Source of the DNA: Lactococcus allomyrinae
GTDB lineage: Bacteria > Bacillota > Bacilli > Lactobacillales > Streptococcaceae
Assembly (NCBI RefSeq): GCF_003627095.1
Contig: NZ_CP032627.1
Coordinates: 1,240,001-1,304,000, forward strand
Length of the DNA: 64,000 bases
Reading direction: 5' to 3'
Under the pieces are notes generated by a model. That model was not told the origin of the DNA. It ran no database searches and was given only the letters and a program-made list of their open reading frames with translations. Made by a program: the position numbers and the translations under genes. The stretch's first letter is position 1. Each line of letters opens with the position of its first letter. Positions 40,522-49,182 of this stretch are shown here, piece by piece.

Positions 40522-41388
40522 TCAGTTGTCAAAAGTTAATTTAACTTTATAAGTTGCTGCTTCATGTGCTGTCAGCATATGATTTCCTTCTTTTTCTAAA
40601 AGTTCTTGTTTTTGATTGATGACATCAGGTAAGCCGCTGAAAGGCTCAATGCACAGATAAGGAAGCGCCACGTCTTCTTTTGTCCACAGACAAAGGTAGG
40701 GAAAACCACTCATTTCCAAACTGACCGTGTAATCTGTCAATACTGATGAAAGTTTTACTTGATTGATTTTATTGTCAAAAATAACTAAACCATCAGCAAA
40801 CATCTGACGCTCAAGGGAAAATTCACTGACAGGCTGAACAAAAGTTGTCAGTTTTCCTGAACGATAAGGAAATGGATTTTTGACAATGTCAAAAGTTTTG
40901 AGTACTTTATCATTGGTCGCAAATCGAATCTGATAATCTTCAAATTTTCCTGGTAAGTTAAAAGCAGGGTGAAATCCTAATGCAAATGACATTGATTTTT
41001 CTGTCAGATTTTTTACCTCAAATGCCACGTTTAAGGCATTGTCTTCTAGTCTATAAATAATGATAAATTCAAAGTGAAAAGGAAATGATTGATAAGTTTC
41101 AGGATTATCTTTGAGTAAAAGCTTAATAAAATCAGTCCTTTGCTCAAGAATCTCAAAGTCATAATCTGTCGCAAAGCCGTGCTGTTGCATCGGATAAAGC
41201 TTGCCATCTAACAGATACTCGTCTTCCGTGGAACGACCGATTGCTGGAAATAAGATAGGCGCGTGTTTAGCCCATTCTTCGCCATTCCAGATAAAATCCT
41301 GACCTGTTTTATTATCAATAATGTGAGTTAATTCTGCTCCTTTTGGATTGATTTTAACGGTCAATCTTGTATTTTTTAGTGTAAACAT
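40522..41388 (-). CDS. aldose 1-epimerase-like protein (LacX/GalM family)
   Basis: A 288-residue galactose-mutarotase-fold protein opening MFTLKNTRLTVKINPKGAEL. Candidate sugar-binding residues are in QQHGFATDYDF and LGFHPAFNLPG, with CLWTKEDVALPYLCIEPFSG near the C-terminus. This LacX-like subfamily interconverts sugar anomers. Its place between uxuT and uxaC suggests a uronate anomer, but that is inferred. Confidence 0.85.
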   Translation of the reverse strand: MFTLKNTRLTVKINPKGAELTHIIDNKTGQDFIWNGEEWAKHAPILFPAIGRSTEDEYLLDGKLYPMQQHGFATDYDFEILEQRTDFIKLLLKDNPETYQSFPFHFEFIIIYRLEDNALNVAFEVKNLTEKSMSFALGFHPAFNLPGKFEDYQIRFATNDKVLKTFDIVKNPFPYRSGKLTTFVQPVSEFSLERQMFADGLVIFDNKINQVKLSSVLTDYTVSLEMSGFPYLCLWTKEDVALPYLCIEPFSGLPDVINQKQELLEKEGNHMLTAHEAATYKVKLTFDN

Positions 41389-41480
41389 TGTTTTTTTCCT
41401 TCAAAAGTTACCGATACTGTTTAGTATGACTGAACTCCTATGACGAGAATTTCGTCAGCACTGACAGAGTTCTATCAGCA

Positions 41481-43007
41481 TCAAATATCAGCTTCGTCAG
41501 GCCAACATTCATCATAAGGATGACCTGTCAACATTTCAACCACTTCACGAGCTTTTGGTGTAACATCAGCCTTTGAGCCACCATCTTCTAAACGTTTCAG
41601 CTCTGATTTCAAAACATCGTGATTTTCACGGTTGAGCTTAAAAGTACGTGCGGCAATCAAAGCCAAAGCGATAAGTACAATCGGTACAACAATGAAAATC
41701 ATCATAATCCCGTGCTGGATACCTAGTGGTGTATTGGCGTGTGTCGTCATGGTTGCTGAATCAAATCCAATCGCTTCAAGCAACCATCCTGCAACATAAG
41801 TCGCAAGCGCACCCGTTGATTTGCGGAAGAAAGTCATGACGGATGCATAAACACCGGCCTTGTCGCCGTGTGTGTAAATCCGGTCTACATCAGGAATAAA
41901 AGGAAAGACATTCCAAGGTGTGAACTCCAAAATCCCACGCCCAAGTTGGTAAAGGATAGAAACAATAATCAGCATCCACATCGGATTGTTCACACCTGTC
42001 ATATAGACGATGAAATAACCAATCATAGCAATAATAATAGAAACATAGCTCAGTGTGAACAGGTATTTCGGTCCATGAGAAACCATGATTTTGACCGCTG
42101 CAATCGTCGAGAGAATCCCAAATGCAGACAAAGCTTGAAGAATCCAAGGTGAATTGGCCGACATACCTGAAATTCCAACCACGATAAAGGTTGGCAACAA
42201 TGTAGAATAAAAGTCCTTGCCTGTGAAACTCAACAAATAAACCAACAAATGTTTGCGGAAAGACTTATTTCTAAAGGTACCAAAATAGTCTGTGACAGTT
42301 TTCTTGAGGAAACCACCAAAACCTAATCGAGGTTGTGCATCAAGTTCTGCCAAAAATTCTGGTGTCAAAGGACGTTCCCAAGTCGAGCGCCAAGAGGTAA
42401 AAATCGCAATCACGAAAATAATTGTCCATGTAATCCCAGTGTAGAGATAAGCGTTTGGATTATTGAAAGATTTTAATACCGCCAGCGTAAAGAATACAAT
42501 CGCTGTCCCAGTCGCTGAGATAAACATCCGATTTCCCGACAAAGTCGTACGCTTTTTATAATCTGGTGTCATTTCCGTAGGTAATGTTTCCCAAGGGATC
42601 AAAATCATGGAAATAGCAACTTCAATGGCAACATAAACCCATAGATAATATTGCCAGCTTGTCGTTGAAATCCAAAACATAGGGAACAAGATTGCAAAAA
42701 GGACACCGCCTACCGCAATCCAAAAATGCCTTCTCCCAAAACGTTTGCCAAGTCGCGTTCGATAAAATCTGTCCGTGATTGCCCCAAAAAATAATGACCA
42801 AATCGCATCAATAATTCGCCCAATCCCAAGCACCGCGCCAGTGAATAGCGGACTAATGCCTTGTGAGAGGACAAAAACGAAAATAACACCAGAAACAATG
42901 TTATTCCAACCGCCACCCATTAAGTCGGTCAAGCCATAGCGCAACCCTCGCGCCGTATTAATTTCTTTTGGGGTATAAACCCAAGAGCTTTTCTTTTTTT
43001 CTGCCAT
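41481..43007 (-). CDS. uxuT: hexuronate transporter of the GPH (glycoside-pentoside-hexuronide) family
   Basis: A 508-residue sugar:cation symporter with about twelve membrane segments (GWNNIVSGVIFVFVLSQGIS, HFWIAVGGVLFAILFPMFWI) and the GPH signature around DAIWSLFFGAITDRF. The N-terminus (TARGLRYGLTDLMGGGWNN) matches GPH members placed in uxu operons. It lies downstream of uxuA after a 336-bp gap with a cre-like site. Substrate assigned by context. Confidence 0.88.
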   Translation of the reverse strand: MAEKKKSSWVYTPKEINTARGLRYGLTDLMGGGWNNIVSGVIFVFVLSQGISPLFTGAVLGIGRIIDAIWSLFFGAITDRFYRTRLGKRFGRRHFWIAVGGVLFAILFPMFWISTTSWQYYLWVYVAIEVAISMILIPWETLPTEMTPDYKKRTTLSGNRMFISATGTAIVFFTLAVLKSFNNPNAYLYTGITWTIIFVIAIFTSWRSTWERPLTPEFLAELDAQPRLGFGGFLKKTVTDYFGTFRNKSFRKHLLVYLLSFTGKDFYSTLLPTFIVVGISGMSANSPWILQALSAFGILSTIAAVKIMVSHGPKYLFTLSYVSIIIAMIGYFIVYMTGVNNPMWMLIIVSILYQLGRGILEFTPWNVFPFIPDVDRIYTHGDKAGVYASVMTFFRKSTGALATYVAGWLLEAIGFDSATMTTHANTPLGIQHGIMMIFIVVPIVLIALALIAARTFKLNRENHDVLKSELKRLEDGGSKADVTPKAREVVEMLTGHPYDECWPDEADI

Positions 43008-43174
43008 TTTGTTTAGATTCTCCTATAAATCTGTAAACTGATGATACTTTATAGCCGAGGTTCCTTCATAGCTTGACGAGCTAATCTGAAAGGATGGAAA
43101 AGATAAAATTTATAATTTTCATATTTTCGCCCTTTAAGGAACAATTCGGTACATCTTGTTAATTTGTGAACTTT

Positions 43175-43225
43175 GTGAAGCGCTTACTCTGATGCTGTAA
43201 GTTTAGCGGAGAATTTCCCCGCTAA
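43175..43225 (-). promoter_or_regulatory. cre-like site and hairpin in the uxuA-uxuT gap
   Basis: AGTAAGCGCTTCAC on the minus strand (43175-43188) fits the lactococcal cre consensus WGWAARCGYTWWMA at 12 of 14 positions. A hairpin with arms TTAGCGG and CCGCTAA lies at 43203-43225 without a T-run. At the uxuA end, 43327-43338 is an exact palindrome copy. The rest of 43008-43343 has no gene; a second, CcpA-controlled promoter for uxuT is possible. Confidence 0.5.
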
Positions 43226-43343
43226 TGTTTATTGTTATTGCGCTTTTTGACCTTGTTTCAGCACAAATGAATCTGATTTAACATTTTATCCTTACTGACA
43301 GTATTTTTTGTCAGCAATTAATTTCTGTCAGTACTGACAGAAA

Positions 43344-44426
43344 TCAAAGTGTCGAATCGTTCTTCTCCAGAGCTTCCCAAAGTCCATTAAGATAGCTGGC
43401 ACCGAGCGCGCGGTCGTAGAGTCCATAGCCAGGGCGCCCTGTTTCACCCCAAATCATGCGCCCGTGGTCAGGACGAATATAGCCATCAAAACCGTTGTCA
43501 TACATAGCTTTGAGGATTTTATACATGTCAAGCGAGCCATATTCAGACTTGTGAGGTGCTTCGTAGAAGTCTTTTTTACCACTTGGCAAAAACTTAATAT
43601 TGCGCACATGAGCAAATGGAATACGGTCACGTTTGACAAATTCTGCCATGATTGCATAGACGTCGTTTGCTGGATCCTCGGCGATTGAACCTGTGCATAG
43701 TGTAATCGCATTTGATGGGCTATCAACAACGTTACAAATCCAGTCCAAATCATCACGATTTTTCACGACACGAGGCAGGCCAAACATACTGTAAGGCGGG
43801 TCATCAGGGTGAACTGCCATTTTGATGCCGACTTCTTCACAAGTTGGGATAATGGCTTTGAGGAAATAAGCAAAGTTTTCACGTAATTTTGCTTCGTCAA
43901 CATTTTTGTAAGCTGTCAGTAATTTTTTAACTTCTGACAGTCGTTCAGGCTCCCAACCAGGCAGTGAAAATCCGCCGTCAGCGGCTTGCACTCGGTCAAT
44001 AATTTCCTGCGGGTCAGCAGGAATATCTTTTGCAATGAAAGCCATCGTCTGTGACCCATCAGCCAATCGGTAATCTAAATCCGACTTGAGCCAGTCAAAG
44101 ACAGGCATGAAGTTGTAACAGATGACTTCAATCCCAAACTCAGCAAGGTTTCTGATGGTTGTCTTGTAATTTTCGATGTAGTGGTCGCGCGTTGGCAGAC
44201 CAATTTTGATATCGTCATGGATATTCACCGACTCGATGACTTTAAGCTCAAGTCCTGCCGACTCGATTTCTTCTTTGAGTGCTTTAATCCGCGCTTTCGG
44301 CCATATCTCGCCTGCAGGAATATCCATAATCATCCCCACCACGCCTGTCACTCCTGGTACTTGAGCGATGTCAGCAAGCTTGACCTTGTCAGCATCATGC
44401 CCAAACCAGCGCATTGTCATTTTCAT
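43344..44426 (-). CDS. uxuA: mannonate dehydratase
   Basis: Dehydrates D-mannonate to 2-keto-3-deoxygluconate. The 360-residue TIM-barrel protein opens MKMTMRWFGHDADKVKLADI and has the metal/active-site blocks MAVHPDDPPYSMFGLPRVVK, TLCTGS, FAHVRNIKF and IRPDHGRMIWGE, GYGLYDRALG. It starts 3 bp after the uxuB stop, with AAAGGA inside the uxuB end. Confidence 0.96.
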   Translation of the reverse strand: MKMTMRWFGHDADKVKLADIAQVPGVTGVVGMIMDIPAGEIWPKARIKALKEEIESAGLELKVIESVNIHDDIKIGLPTRDHYIENYKTTIRNLAEFGIEVICYNFMPVFDWLKSDLDYRLADGSQTMAFIAKDIPADPQEIIDRVQAADGGFSLPGWEPERLSEVKKLLTAYKNVDEAKLRENFAYFLKAIIPTCEEVGIKMAVHPDDPPYSMFGLPRVVKNRDDLDWICNVVDSPSNAITLCTGSIAEDPANDVYAIMAEFVKRDRIPFAHVRNIKFLPSGKKDFYEAPHKSEYGSLDMYKILKAMYDNGFDGYIRPDHGRMIWGETGRPGYGLYDRALGASYLNGLWEALEKNDSTL

Positions 44427-44429
44427 TTT

Positions 44430-46064
44430 TTAGTAGTCCTTTCCATGATTTGCCAATGCCTTTTTCAAAGTCGCAAACACTGCGCCTTTTCCTGTCAGCA
44501 TCTGCGCAAAGTAAGTTTCGATTTTTCCAGCTAATCCAGTGACATACATCTCTTGTGGGAAAATGGATTTATTGCTCAAAATCGGTCTCAAGAGTTCTGA
44601 CACATTTTCCGTACTACCGTCAAATTTGGCAGAAGCTAGATAGCTTTGTAATTCGTCAAGCAATGGATCTGGACTAGGTGTAAATTTTGCCAAATCATCA
44701 TTTATGCCTGTCAAATAGCGACACCAAGCAGCAATAACTAGCGGAATAAACTCGAGGCTACTGACAGAAAATTTCGGATTCGTCACATAATGCCCAATCG
44801 TCACGCCATAGCGCACAGGGATTTTTTGTGAAGTGTCTGCTGCAATACGCTGTGGTGTATCAGGAATATTTTTATTGGGGAGGCGTTTTGTCAAAAGTTG
44901 GTCAATAAAATCGCGCGGATTAATGATTTTTGGATTTTTCACCACAGGCAAAGCTTCACCATAACCCAGATTTTTAATCAAGGCAAGCAAATCAGGATTA
45001 GCCACTTCATCTGCAATCGAATGATAATCCAGCAAGCAGCCAAATACCGCAAGCGCTGTGTGCAGTGGATTGAGGCAGGCTGTCACTTTCATCTGATCCG
45101 CATCATTGACCGTATCACGGTCAGTCATGATGACACCAGCTTTTTCAAGTGCAGGGCGTCCATTCGGGAAACTGTCCTCAATGACTAGATAATGTACTTC
45201 CTCAGTATTGCCGAAAGGCGCGATATTGGTATGTTTTGCCGTATGCAAAATTTCTGTATCTTCAAAACCAGACGCAGCAAGCAACTGACCAACTGTTTCA
45301 GACGGGTTGGGTGTGATTCGGTCAATCATTGACCAAGGAAAACTCACTTTTTGCGGATTAATCAAATAATCATAAAAACTTTGCTCTACAATTTCATTTT
45401 CTACCCAGCCTCGCGCAATGGTCAGCACTCCTTCTTGCAACTTTTGACCATTTTCTGAAAAATTGTCAGTACTGACCATCGCAATAGGAAATTTTCCAGC
45501 CTTATAACGCGCATAAAGCAGGTAAGTGATTGCGCCCATGTTGGTCACAGGTTTTCCAGCTCCTTGAATATCCGAAAGTGCAAGCGCCGTCAAATTTCCC
45601 TGAGAATCACGAAGTGAATAACCCTTTTCTGTAATTGAAAAAGTTGTAAACTGCAAGGACGGATTCTCAAAAATTCTTGTCAGCGCTGCCCACCCCTCAA
45701 TGTTTTCAGCATTAAAATAAAAGCTATCCGCAACTGCCGCAATCAGTTCTTTGTCAAAATTGCCATCTGCTTTCATCGTAACTGACAAAAATCGATTATC
45801 ATAAGCATGATACATTTTTTCAATCACTTCATCATCATAGGTTTCTGCCACAATGACACCTGCGTTCATTTCTCCTTTGTTCAACAAATCCTGTGCAACC
45901 ACAGCGTGGAAACAGCGAAAAAGATTTCCTCCACCAAAATGAATCCATGTGGGATTTTCTGCCGCACGCTCGGCAATCTTCTCTTGGTCAAATAAAGGAA
46001 CTTGAATATTAGCACTTTTAAACTCCTCTGCCTTCTCCAAGTAAGAATCAACCAACTTTACCAT
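44430..46064 (-). CDS. uxuB: fructuronate reductase (mannonate oxidoreductase)
   Basis: NADH-dependent reduction of D-fructuronate to D-mannonate. 544 residues from MVKLVDSYLEKAEEF (ATG at 46064, AAGGAG upstream). Long-chain mannitol dehydrogenase family motifs are IHFGGGNLFRCFHAVVAQDL and VTACLNPLHTALAVFGCLL (the conserved K-x4-N-x2-H region reads MKVTACLNPLHTA). First gene of the hexuronate operon. A palindrome copy at 45465 covers the codons of VSTDNFSEN. Confidence 0.95.
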   Translation of the reverse strand: MVKLVDSYLEKAEEFKSANIQVPLFDQEKIAERAAENPTWIHFGGGNLFRCFHAVVAQDLLNKGEMNAGVIVAETYDDEVIEKMYHAYDNRFLSVTMKADGNFDKELIAAVADSFYFNAENIEGWAALTRIFENPSLQFTTFSITEKGYSLRDSQGNLTALALSDIQGAGKPVTNMGAITYLLYARYKAGKFPIAMVSTDNFSENGQKLQEGVLTIARGWVENEIVEQSFYDYLINPQKVSFPWSMIDRITPNPSETVGQLLAASGFEDTEILHTAKHTNIAPFGNTEEVHYLVIEDSFPNGRPALEKAGVIMTDRDTVNDADQMKVTACLNPLHTALAVFGCLLDYHSIADEVANPDLLALIKNLGYGEALPVVKNPKIINPRDFIDQLLTKRLPNKNIPDTPQRIAADTSQKIPVRYGVTIGHYVTNPKFSVSSLEFIPLVIAAWCRYLTGINDDLAKFTPSPDPLLDELQSYLASAKFDGSTENVSELLRPILSNKSIFPQEMYVTGLAGKIETYFAQMLTGKGAVFATLKKALANHGKDY

Positions 46065-46143
46065 GATTTTCTCCTTTTCAAGATGTGAGCTTGAATGCTC
46101 CATGTTCTAGAATACTTATATATCTTAAAAATTCTTTACTCCT

Positions 46144-46207
46144 AAAACTGATATATCTGTTTTCTGTTTACGAAAACTAGTATATTACTTTTAGAAAACG
46201 TTGTCAA
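46144..46207 (-). promoter_or_regulatory. uxuB promoter with cre over the -35 and operator-like dyads
   Basis: TTGACA (46202-46207), 17 bp, TATACT (46179-46184). AGAAAACGTTGTCA at 46193-46206 matches the cre consensus at 13 of 14 positions and covers the -35, the place for CcpA repression. Just downstream, AAAACTGATATATCTGTTTT (46144-46163) is a near-perfect dyad, with a weaker copy at 46173-46192: candidate sites for the divergent GntR regulator. Confidence 0.8.
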
Positions 46208-46255
46208 CCCTAATTAGAAAAAATAAATTATTTTTTTCTCCTTATTTATTTTTAT

Positions 46256-46291
46256 TTGACTTTGCGAAACCACTGCTCTATAATTACAGAA
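46256..46291 (+). promoter_or_regulatory. gntR promoter with leaderless start
   Basis: TTGACT (46256-46261), 17 bp, TATAAT (46279-46284). The predicted +1 coincides with the A of the ATG at 46291, and there is no Shine-Dalgarno sequence. Confidence 0.75.
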
Positions 46292-46971
46292 TGAACGAAT
46301 CGAATTTTAATCTACAGAGTCAGGCTTATAAGCAAATTATTGGTAAAATTCTACGAAATGAGTATATTCCTGGACAAAAAATTTCACAAAAGAGCATTGA
46401 GAAGGATTTGCAGCTTGGACGCACGCCTGTTCGTGAGGCTTTGTTGCGTCTGCGCCGTGATGGTCTTATTTATACTATTCCCCAATCTGGCACTTTTGTC
46501 ACCAAAATTGATTTAGATGCAGCGATTAATGCACGCTTCATTCGAGAAAATTTGGAACGTAAAATCGTTTATGAAGCTGCTAACACCGAAGATAACCTTC
46601 TTTTATCACAGGCACGAGATGCGATAGCACTACAGGAAAAATATGCTGCTAACGGCGAATACAATAAATTTTTTGAAGCCGATGAAGAATTTCACAAAAC
46701 TTTTTATCTCACAACCAATCATGCACAAGTGTGGGATTGGCTTCAGACCGTCAATACCCAGTTCAACCGTTTCCGCTGGCTTCGTTTAGCTATCTCTGAA
46801 CTCCCTTGGAATACGCTGATTGAGCAGCACAAAGAAATCCTAGATGCTGTAGAAAATCACGAACCAGAGCGCGCTGATGCTGCCGTAGCAAGACACTTAC
46901 ACTTGATGTTTGAGGAAGAAATGACTGTACTGACTAGCTTCCCTGAATATTTTGATAATCTTCCAGAATAA
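46291..46971 (+). CDS. GntR/FadR-family regulator of hexuronate use (UxuR/ExuR-like)
   Basis: 226 residues from MNESNFNLQSQAYKQIIGKI; an upstream in-frame start would cover the promoter. Winged-helix GntR domain (QKSIEKDLQLGRTPVREALL RLRRDGLI, about 35-62) and a FADR-type C-terminal helical domain with metal-site histidines (EEFHKTF, EQHKEIL, AVARHLHLMF). It is divergent from uxuB, and two dyads lie between them. Ligand probably a hexuronate or a breakdown intermediate such as mannonate or fructuronate (inferred). Confidence 0.87.
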   Translation: MNESNFNLQSQAYKQIIGKILRNEYIPGQKISQKSIEKDLQLGRTPVREALLRLRRDGLIYTIPQSGTFVTKIDLDAAINARFIRENLERKIVYEAANTEDNLLLSQARDAIALQEKYAANGEYNKFFEADEEFHKTFYLTTNHAQVWDWLQTVNTQFNRFRWLRLAISELPWNTLIEQHKEILDAVENHEPERADAAVARHLHLMFEEEMTVLTSFPEYFDNLPE

Positions 46972-47003
46972 AAAGCCCTGTCTAACCTAATGACAGAGCT
47001 TTT
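46972..47003 (+). terminator. gntR terminator
   Basis: Arms AAAGC.CTGTC and GACAG.GCTTT followed by TTTTT, directly after the stop codon. Confidence 0.85.
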
Positions 47004-47024
47004 TTATATGATTAGTCAAATTTA

Positions 47025-47215
47025 TACCACAGGTTGCACATGCGCTCTATCTCCGCCCTTCGGACTACGCTGTCAGTTCACCTCACTAAAGCAAAGTGAG
47101 TTCTACGACGTAGACTCTTCGGATAAAGACCACGAAGTAGCGTGTCATATCACCTTTTTTTCGATGAAGTTGCGAAGCAACGTCAATCCTTTATTGGTTT
47201 TTACAATAGATTAGC
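47025..47215. repeat. intergenic repeat material between gntR and rbsB
   Basis: Contains GCGCTCTATCTCCGCC like the 15930 and 17435 units and several short inverted pairs (CTCACTAAAGCAAAGTGAG, GTTGCGAAGCAAC). Non-coding. Confidence 0.45.
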
Positions 47216-47251
47216 TATGGAAATTCATTTTGAATGAAGCCTTATCTTTCA

Positions 47252-48225
47252 TCACCAGTTATGTTCACCTACATTGTCTTTTGTAACAAGATAAATTGGT
47301 GAATTAATGGTTTTAGACACTTCTTTTCCTTGATAATGATCATAAGCAGCTTGTAGTGCCATTTCTCCTATTTTCGCTGGAGCTTGAGCTACTGTTCCTG
47401 TCACTGTTCCCCCTTGATTGCATCGTGAGTTTCAGCTTCGCCATCAATCCCAAAAATTGCGATTTTTTGTCCTGTTGCTTGCACAGCTTTTGCTGCACCA
47501 AGTGCCATTTCATCGTTCTGTGCAAAGATGGCTTGAACATCTTTATGAGATTGAAGCATATTTTGTGTTGTATTCAACGCTGTTGTACGGTCAAAGTTTG
47601 CAGATTGGCTCGAAAGTATAGTCAATCCAAGTAATTTTGCTTCATCGTTGAAACCTTTTCCACGGTCAATGGTTGATGAAGCCCCTGGTGTGCCAGAAAG
47701 TTCTAGCACTTTAGCATGAGCACCAACAAGATTTTTCACTGCCTCAGCTGCCATTTTACCAGCTGCAACATTGTCTGAAGCAACCGTTGCCAATACAGTT
47801 CCACCATTTGAGCCACGGTCCATTGCAATAACAGGAATATGGGCATTATTCGCTGCATTGATTGCTGGTACAATAGCATCAGAATCCACAGGATTAATCA
47901 AAATCGCATCTACATTTTGACTAATAAAGTTTTGAATATCGTTCAACTGTGTCGCTGAATCATTTTGAGCATCCGATACTGTGATTTTTGTATTATTCTT
48001 CTTTGCCATTGACTGAATAGCATTGTCCATCGAAACAAAGTAGGGATTATTAGTCGTAGAAATCGAAACACCGATTTTCAATTCATCCGGTTTTTTATGA
48101 GTCACTTGACTCGTTTCTTGCCCACCATCTCGACCAGGAATTCCGGTATAAAGGCTACAAGCTACTAAAGTTGATACTGCAAAGGTTGCTATTACAGCTA
48201 AGGTTATTTTCTTCATCAAATTCAT
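47252..48225 (-). pseudogene. rbsB: ribose ABC transporter substrate-binding lipoprotein, frameshifted near the C-terminus
   Basis: The reading frame starts MNLMKKITLAVIATFAVSTL and has a lipobox LVAC (Cys23), then the periplasmic-binding fold (LKIGVSISTTNNPYFVSMDN, INPVDSDAIVPAINAANNA, AQNDEMALGAAKAVQATGQK). It hits a stop after DAIKGEQ. Restoring one G in the run at 47409-47413 (C5 on the plus strand) gives DAIKGGTVTGTVAQAPAKIG and an end at VGEHNW, stop at 47252-47254, the normal length. Last gene of the rbs operon. Confidence 0.85.
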
Positions 48226-48237
48226 CTTTAAATTCTC

Positions 48238-49182
48238 CTATTTGCTCCTTTTGCTACGAATCACATCAATCAAAACAGCAATCAGGATAACAATTCCTTG
48301 AATCACTTGTTGCCAGAATGCTGAAACGCCGATGATATTTAGTCCATTATTTAGTACACCGATGATTAACACACCAATCATTGTGCCAAACATCCGTCCT
48401 TTACCACCCATCAACGATGTTCCACCAAGAACAACAGCCGCGATTGCATACATTTCATAGCCTGATCCTGCTTGTGGTGTCGCAGAAGATAGACGTGAGG
48501 TAATAATCAGTCCAGAAATTGCTGACATCGCACCAGATAAAGTATAAATAGCGATTTTAACTTTATTAAGTTTAACTCCTGAAATATAAGCAGCTTTTTC
48601 ATTTCCACCAAGGGCATAAACTGACTTACCAAAAGCTGTTTTATGTAGGACAATCCAGAGAATGATGAAAACAAGAATCATTAGAATGACTGGAAATGGA
48701 ATACCAAGAAGATAGCCTTGACCGATATAAGCAAGGAAGTAGCTATCCAAGTGTTTAGTAATCGGATTCCCGTTAGTAAAAACGAGTGTTGCCCCACGAT
48801 AAACCATCTGAGTCGCTAAAGTTACGATGAATGGTGCTAATTTTCCGTAGGCAACTAAGGCACCATTGACAGCTCCAAGAAACGCACCAATCAATATTGC
48901 ACAAAGTACTGCCAGCGGAATCGGCATCCCTTGAGCGATAAATCCTGCCGAAACTGCACTTGAAAGTGCTAAAATAGCTCCGACTGAAAGGTCAATACCT
49001 GAAGTTAAGATGACAAAGGTCATTCCAAAAGCAATAAATCCATTGGCAGTAACTTGCAAGAGCAAGTTTAACAGATTATTTGTTGTCAAAAAATTTGGAT
49101 TGATAATGGTGATGACAATCATCAAGATAACCAGAGCAAGTAGTGTGGTTAAAGAACTGAATTTTTTCGATAAGGCTTTCAC
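48238..49182 (-). CDS. rbsC: ribose ABC transporter permease
   Basis: A 314-residue permease with about eight to ten membrane segments and the EAA-like loop typical of RbsC (GIDLSVGAILALSSAVSAGF, GGNEKAAYISGVKLNKVKIA, LGGTSLMGGKGRMFGTMIG). It starts at a GTG at 49182 directly after the rbsA stop, with GGAGG inside rbsA, so translation is coupled. Confidence 0.95.
   Translation of the reverse strand: MKALSKKFSSLTTLLALVILMIVITIINPNFLTTNNLLNLLLQVTANGFIAFGMTFVILTSGIDLSVGAILALSSAVSAGFIAQGMPIPLAVLCAILIGAFLGAVNGALVAYGKLAPFIVTLATQMVYRGATLVFTNGNPITKHLDSYFLAYIGQGYLLGIPFPVILMILVFIILWIVLHKTAFGKSVYALGGNEKAAYISGVKLNKVKIAIYTLSGAMSAISGLIITSRLSSATPQAGSGYEMYAIAAVVLGGTSLMGGKGRMFGTMIGVLIIGVLNNGLNIIGVSAFWQQVIQGIVILIAVLIDVIRSKRSK

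Noticed and set aside
47340-47540. A separate small gene at the end of rbsB
   Set aside because: It is an out-of-frame reading of the rbsB C-terminus; the frameshift repair explains the region.
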